A stretch of DNA of 20,199 bases, taken from Hirudo medicinalis (Eukaryota; Annelida; Clitellata; Hirudinida; Hirudinidae). This document shows positions 16,461 to 20,199 of the stretch, in pieces. A model generated the notes under the pieces. It was not told the origin of the DNA. It did no database searches and worked only from the letters and a program-made list of their open reading frames with translations. The stretch is from positions 17,199-37,397 of the forward strand of contig MPNW01001070.1 in assembly GCA_011800805.1 (NCBI GenBank). Direction: 5' to 3'. Positions within the stretch are counted from its first letter, which is position 1. Each line of letters starts with the position of its first letter. Both the position numbers and the translations under genes were made by a program.

Positions 16461-16468
16461 GCTGCTGT
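16461..16468 (+). repeat. Right 8-bp target duplication of the hAT element
   Basis: GCTGCTGT, identical to 14569-14576. Confidence 0.92.
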
Positions 16469-16472
16469 CAGC

Positions 16473-16515
16473 GTCATCATCAGCATCATCATCATCATCG
16501 TCATTGTCATTGTCG
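16473..16515 (+). repeat. (ATC/GTC)n microsatellite
   Basis: Degenerate triplet run of ATC with GTC and GTCATT variants, directly after the hAT target duplication. Confidence 0.9.
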
Positions 16516-16948
16516 GCACCATCAGCAATTTTGAACGGCACTATTTTTACAAAGCAGAATGAGTTTCAAACGTGTTAAAAGTTTGAGATTGAATAAGAAA
16601 TAATTATGAAAGAATAAGCAATAAATCGAGTTAAATCAATTTAATGCTTAATGAGGGACTTCGACTTTAAAACATCGTGGCATGAGGACGAGGGACCTTT
16701 GTCCTTGCATGAATAATTAACTTCCGATCATGACGTCACCGTGATCACGTGCTCTTGAGAATCTCCTCACTCACTCACTCTCTCCAAGTTTCTGCGGATT
16801 ATCAGCTACATTCTGTTTTATTATAATGTATTATTGTTCGTGATATTATTATATTATAATTTAATATTATCGCTAATATTGTTATATTATAATTATTATT
16901 TGTAATGTTATTATATTCTTAAGTTATAATTCGATAATTGTTTGATTC
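16516..16948. other. Gene-free stretch
   Basis: Unique DNA with one regulatory-type pair (16731-16751), followed by an AT-only part with repeated TTATATTATAAT motifs from about 16818. Confidence 0.5.
16731..16751. promoter_or_regulatory. CRE plus E-box pair
   Basis: TGACGTCA at 16731-16738, three bases, then TGATCACGTG at 16742-16751, which contains the palindromic E-box CACGTG (16746-16751). The decamer is the exact reverse complement of the one at 11909-11918, which also lies four bases from a CRE. No TATA box or coding start follows. Confidence 0.4.
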
Positions 16949-16970
16949 ATTATTATTATTATTATTATTT
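16949..16970 (+). repeat. (ATT)n microsatellite
   Basis: Short pure TTA/ATT run. Confidence 0.9.
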
Positions 16971-17477
16971 TCCTTCAATTTCATAATAAATAATTATTAT
17001 TATCACAAAATGATATGAAATTATTGTTTTGCACTATTTGTATAATATTATTTCTATCATCCAACTTTGAAGTCTTAAAGAAGTTTTCGAAGAATAAAAA
17101 ATTAAAATTAATTTAAAGACTATGACTTAAAACTGAATTTAAGGATTCGTGACTTAATCTCCAGTCCTGATAACGATTGCTTTCAAGCGCATTTCAGGTT
17201 TTAAATAAAATTAAATTAATCCAATTGATTTCCTCAACAATCCGGATAAATGAAGGATAAATTCCATGGGTGATCACATCCGCTGGAGACATCTGTCGTG
17301 AAAATCTCCACGTCGTTAAAATAATTCCTCTCCTCCACCAAAAGTCATTTTTGCTTCCCCGAATGGACAGTGGAAAATTGAAAGCAGTCATTAGCAGACA
17401 TCAGTTTCCCTCGTTCGTTTAAAAATCAATCAACCCACTCGTTTGGGTATCTTTCCATCGAATCGCCATTCTTCCGC
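16971..17477. other. Gene-free stretch
   Basis: AT-rich to about 17200, then more balanced. Between about 17254 and 17421 the plus strand has a roughly 54-codon stop-bounded open frame without an initiating ATG (IPWVITSAGDICRENLHVV at its start), and the minus strand is open over the same bases. No domain is recognisable; either a short exon or chance. Confidence 0.4.
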
Positions 17478-17590
17478 TCTCATCCACCTATCCTTTCGTC
17501 CATCCACCCATCTGCTCGTCCAACCCGCCCTCCAACCCACCCTCCAACCCACCCTCTAATCCACCCACTAAGCCACCCACCTCCCTTATT
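17478..17590 (+). repeat. C-rich array with 12-bp minisatellite core
   Basis: Degenerate CCATCCAC repeats lead into a 12-base unit TCCAACCCACCC, with copies at 17519-17530, 17531-17542, 17543-17554, 17555-17566 and 17567-17578 (the last two diverged). The minus strand is G-rich and fits a G-quadruplex pattern. Confidence 0.9.
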
Positions 17591-17739
17591 CCCCAATCGA
17601 GGACACGTAACGACAGTGTGAATTTTAAATGGAATTTCACGGCCTCATCTGAGATCTTTCAACCCAGGACAATCATTTCCAAGCTTTAAACTCTTCTGCC
17701 AAAAACAATTCAACAACCTCATTTCCTTCGTCATGACAG
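17591..17739. other. Short unique stretch
   Basis: No gene or repeat seen. Confidence 0.5.
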
Positions 17740-17829
17740 TGACGACGACGACTTCGATGATGATGATGATGATGATGGTGATGATGGCGATATAGGTAAT
17801 GGTTGTGATGATGATAATGAGGATGATTA
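17740..17829 (+). repeat. (GAC/GAT)n microsatellite
   Basis: Begins with CpG-bearing GACGACGAC, continues as pure GAT and then degenerates. Confidence 0.93.
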
Positions 17830-18454
17830 ATGATTAAATTTTTTTCAATCGAGAAAATATCAACAGGTGACAATTTTTCCTGTAAAAATTTATCAATTAA
17901 GCCGATATTTTTAATAATTATTCAATTTCTGAGGACAAAAATACCTCAGAAAAACTCCTTTTGATGAACTTTAAATTTATATTTAATGTTTATTTAATAA
18001 AAAAAATTATACAACAATATAACAATTTATACAACAATGTATTAAACGGCATGCATTAATTACCGGTTCTTAATATTTTGGGGGATCGTGTATAAATGCT
18101 GTCAAACCTCTTCTTCACGTGGCGAAATATTCCATGTCATTGTTTATTTTTTCCTTCTTTTCCTGTAAAAGTAAAAGTTTAAAACTTAAATTTTGTTGCG
18201 CAACATTTTCATCTTCTTGCAACATTTTTTCTTCTTTGGCGTATCCAAGTTTTCAAGTCCAGGTTGCAAGCACTTCTTTGCCTTTTCTGAAGATTTATTA
18301 AATTTTCATCGCAGCATTGAAGGTTTTGTGAAGATTTTGAAAAAGTTTTGAAAGTCATTTTATCTGTTATTTTTTAAGCAATCCTACAAGTGTTGAAAAA
18401 TCGTCTCCAACAATTTTGATTTGAATTGAAAAAGACTCCAGTTGATTATCATAC
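17830..18454. other. Gene-free stretch
   Basis: AT-rich. A TATAAAT at 18091-18097 and a palindromic E-box CACGTG at 18116-18121 lie close together, but no coding exon follows; the 60-codon open frame starting at 18119 is Ser/Phe/Lys-rich and shows no domain. Confidence 0.45.
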
Positions 18455-18610
18455 TTATTATGATAATTACATTACTATGTAAGCATTATTATGATAATTA
18501 CATTAATATGTAAGCATTATTATGATAATTACATTAATATGTAAGCATTATTATGATAATTACATTACTATGTAAGCATTATTATGATGATTACATTAAT
18601 ATGTAATCAT
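18455..18610 (+). repeat. 31-bp minisatellite, five copies
   Basis: Unit TTATTATGATAATTACATTA followed by ATATGTAAGCA. TGATAATTAC-type cores start at 18461, 18492, 18523, 18554 and 18585, exactly 31 bases apart. Copies one and four share the CTATG variant, the others read ATATG. The unit includes TTATTATGATAATTA, itself nearly palindromic. Confidence 0.96.
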
Positions 18611-18703
18611 TAAATGTTTTGTGAAGAACAAAACAATGATGCTTCATTTTTGTGTGAGACTAATTTCTTAATTTATAATCACGACACTCTACAACGTCCA
18701 CCA

Positions 18704-18796
18704 CTATCACCATCGTCGTCGTCGTTGTCGTCGTTATCATCATCGTCATCATCATCATCATCGTTATCGTCATCATCATCGTCATCGTCAACATCA
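18704..18796 (+). repeat. (ATC/GTC/GTT)n microsatellite
   Basis: Triplet array mixing TCG, TTG and TCA units, which gives the poly-Ser open frame seen here. The mix is informative about how these arrays evolve (see findings). Confidence 0.93.
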
Positions 18797-19382
18797 TTTC
18801 AGTCGTCATCAGCATCACAATGAAATAAAATATGAGTCAGCTTTTTAAGGCATAGGGAAGTGCTTTTAAAGATGCAGGAACGATGACAAATTTCAAGTAC
18901 TTTTGGGTTTTATTAAACGAACTGTCAGAACTGATCGATTGAACAGTTGAAGAATTGCCTGGGTGTCTAGAAAAATATGGCGAGCGAGTAAGTGAGTGAG
19001 TGAGTGTGCCGCAAGGACTCGGCTCACTGAAGAGTATAGCCGGATAAATGTTTGCAATCAATCCAGTGTATCCCTTTTATTGGCCGAACAGATACATCCG
19101 TTAAATCTGGGAGAAGGAGACTTATGAGTTATGTTTGTTTATCTTTTTCATTTTGTAATTTTCCTGTCTTAGCGGCACATGCTGGAAGAAATAATTCATT
19201 CCCACCACCGTGGTTGTGAAACTTCATTAACCATGATGTCAGGAGCGATGAAAGTCATTAAAACATGTTAATGTCGTACAACAAATTGTTTGTTTACTTT
19301 CAAAAGCGTTTCCTTAAAATGACGGCATTCGGAATCATGGTAACCATGGTAACGCAAATGTATCTCCATCAAAAAGCACGCA
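18797..19382. other. Gene-free stretch
   Basis: Contains a short GAGT/GTGA run at about 18986-19009 and an X-box-like site at 19336-19353. No supported coding region; the 74-codon minus-strand frame at 18837-19061 shows no domain. Confidence 0.5.
19336..19353 (+). promoter_or_regulatory. Tandem RFX X-box half-sites
   Basis: CATGGTAAC is repeated directly twice (19336-19344 and 19345-19353). The second copy with the preceding GTAACC forms GTAACCATGGTAAC, close to a complete RFX X-box. Motif match only. Confidence 0.35.
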
Positions 19383-19471
19383 ACAAAACGAACAAACAAC
19401 ATCAACAACAACAACATTAACAACATCGACAACGACAACAACAACAACGACAACAACAACAACAACAACAC
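19383..19471 (+). repeat. (CAA)n microsatellite with CGA variants
   Basis: CAA array with CGA, ATT and ATC interruptions; on the minus strand it reads as the poly-Leu open frame here. Confidence 0.93.
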
Positions 19472-20075
19472 ATGCATTCGGAAACCGTATACAAAACCAT
19501 TAATGAACTGTATTAATTGAGAAGTGGATGGAGAGAATGAAGCATATGAAAATGAAGGAATGAGACTCGTTGAAACATACAATTGAGGATGCAAAAGAAT
19601 GCGTTGTGGGCGATAATACCAGACTCAACAACAAGTCAGCCTTCAATTGGCGACTACTTTTATATCTTTTATTTATCTCATTTATTTGTAAATTGCTTGT
19701 AATTTCTTATTATTCGTGATTATTTTAATTGATTACTTAAAGAATACCCAAATAAACTGGTTTTTTTTATTACTATATTTATTAATTTAAGATGATTAGT
19801 AATTTTTAAACTAATTTATTTACTACAAAAATAAAAATTCTATTGCAAGGGAAACAATAGCTTATGAAATTTTTTTCTGATTAGAAAGCTATTAATAACT
19901 CTCTAAATATAGCCTTTCAATGTTTTTCATATGCACAACATTTTATCGACGAAGATTTGAAAATTTATGAGATTTAAAGTAATTAAAATCAATTAATCAA
20001 ATTATTGACAGAAAAATGTTCAATTTATGACATTAAAAAGATTATTTGATTCATTACCTTCATTACCTTCATTAT
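19472..20075. other. Gene-free AT-rich stretch
   Basis: No gene, transposon domain or clear tandem repeat. Confidence 0.55.
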
Positions 20076-20077
20076 CG

Positions 20078-20125
<48 letters not shown>

Positions 20126-20168
20126 TGTTGTTGTGAAAGTGAAAATGAAAATGAAAATGAAAATGAAT
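20076..20168 (+). repeat. (GTT)n followed by (GAAAAT)n
   Basis: A nearly pure GTT run of about 55 bases (20076-20133) followed directly by a six-base repeat GAAAAT (about 20134-20168) near the end of the window. Three CATTACCTT units precede it. Confidence 0.94.
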
Positions 20169-20199
20169 ATCAAATCAAATCGAAATCAAATAATTGCTC

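Noticed and set aside
18455..18610. CRISPR-like array
   Set aside because: 31-base units follow each other without unique spacers.
18837..19061. 74-codon minus-strand frame
   Set aside because: No recognisable domain, low-complexity centre, and length common by chance.

Overview
The window looks like intergenic or intronic DNA from a metazoan nuclear genome, drafted with two ambiguous bases (N at 1928 and 7458 approximately). It is AT-rich and full of ATC/GTC/AAT triplet arrays, short minisatellites and decayed transposons of families typical of animals: Tc1/mariner, hAT, Ty3/gypsy, L2/CR1-like LINE and another LINE. There is no operon structure, no ribosome binding sites and no tRNA or rRNA that I could recognise. 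An invertebrate or basal chordate is my best guess; the species cannot be fixed from this sequence. I see no intact host protein-coding gene. Nearly all long open frames are repeats read as protein.

Layout. 1-373: AAT array and plain DNA. 374-2260: a complete but dead Tc1/mariner element, with TA duplications, inverted repeats carrying internal direct repeats (IR/DR), and a frameshifted DD34E transposase on the minus strand; it carries a deleted L2/CR1-like LINE fragment with a TTA tail (about 1728-2055). 2314-3969: a minus-strand Ty3/gypsy pol relic (end of protease, reverse transcriptase, RNase H) that stops before integrase. 3985-8290: gene-free DNA with a 19-bp minisatellite, triplet and tetranucleotide arrays. 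8290-10545: four tandem arrays (22-bp, ATATCAG-type, AT-palindromic, 29-bp); the ATATCAG array is split by a minus-strand LINE reverse transcriptase relic and a short plus-strand coding-like stretch that I cannot identify. 10800-12950: three small clusters of animal promoter-type motifs (NRF-1 plus ETS; CRE plus E-box; E2F palindrome plus RFX X-box) around a 23-bp minisatellite. 14480-16468: a CCAAT/CRE/CCAAT/TATA arrangement immediately followed by a non-autonomous hAT element with a perfect 8-bp target duplication, into which a second IR/DR Tc1 element inserted. 16470-20199: gene-free DNA with a CRE/E-box pair, a C-rich G-quadruplex-forming minisatellite, a 31-bp minisatellite and further triplet arrays.

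Nothing here works as a gene pathway. The most informative structures are the nested hAT/Tc1 insertion with exact boundaries, its position about 25 bases downstream of a TATA box, the IR/DR ends shared by both Tc1 elements, and the recurring CRE/E-box composite. I did not find a convincing undescribed biological system and do not claim one.
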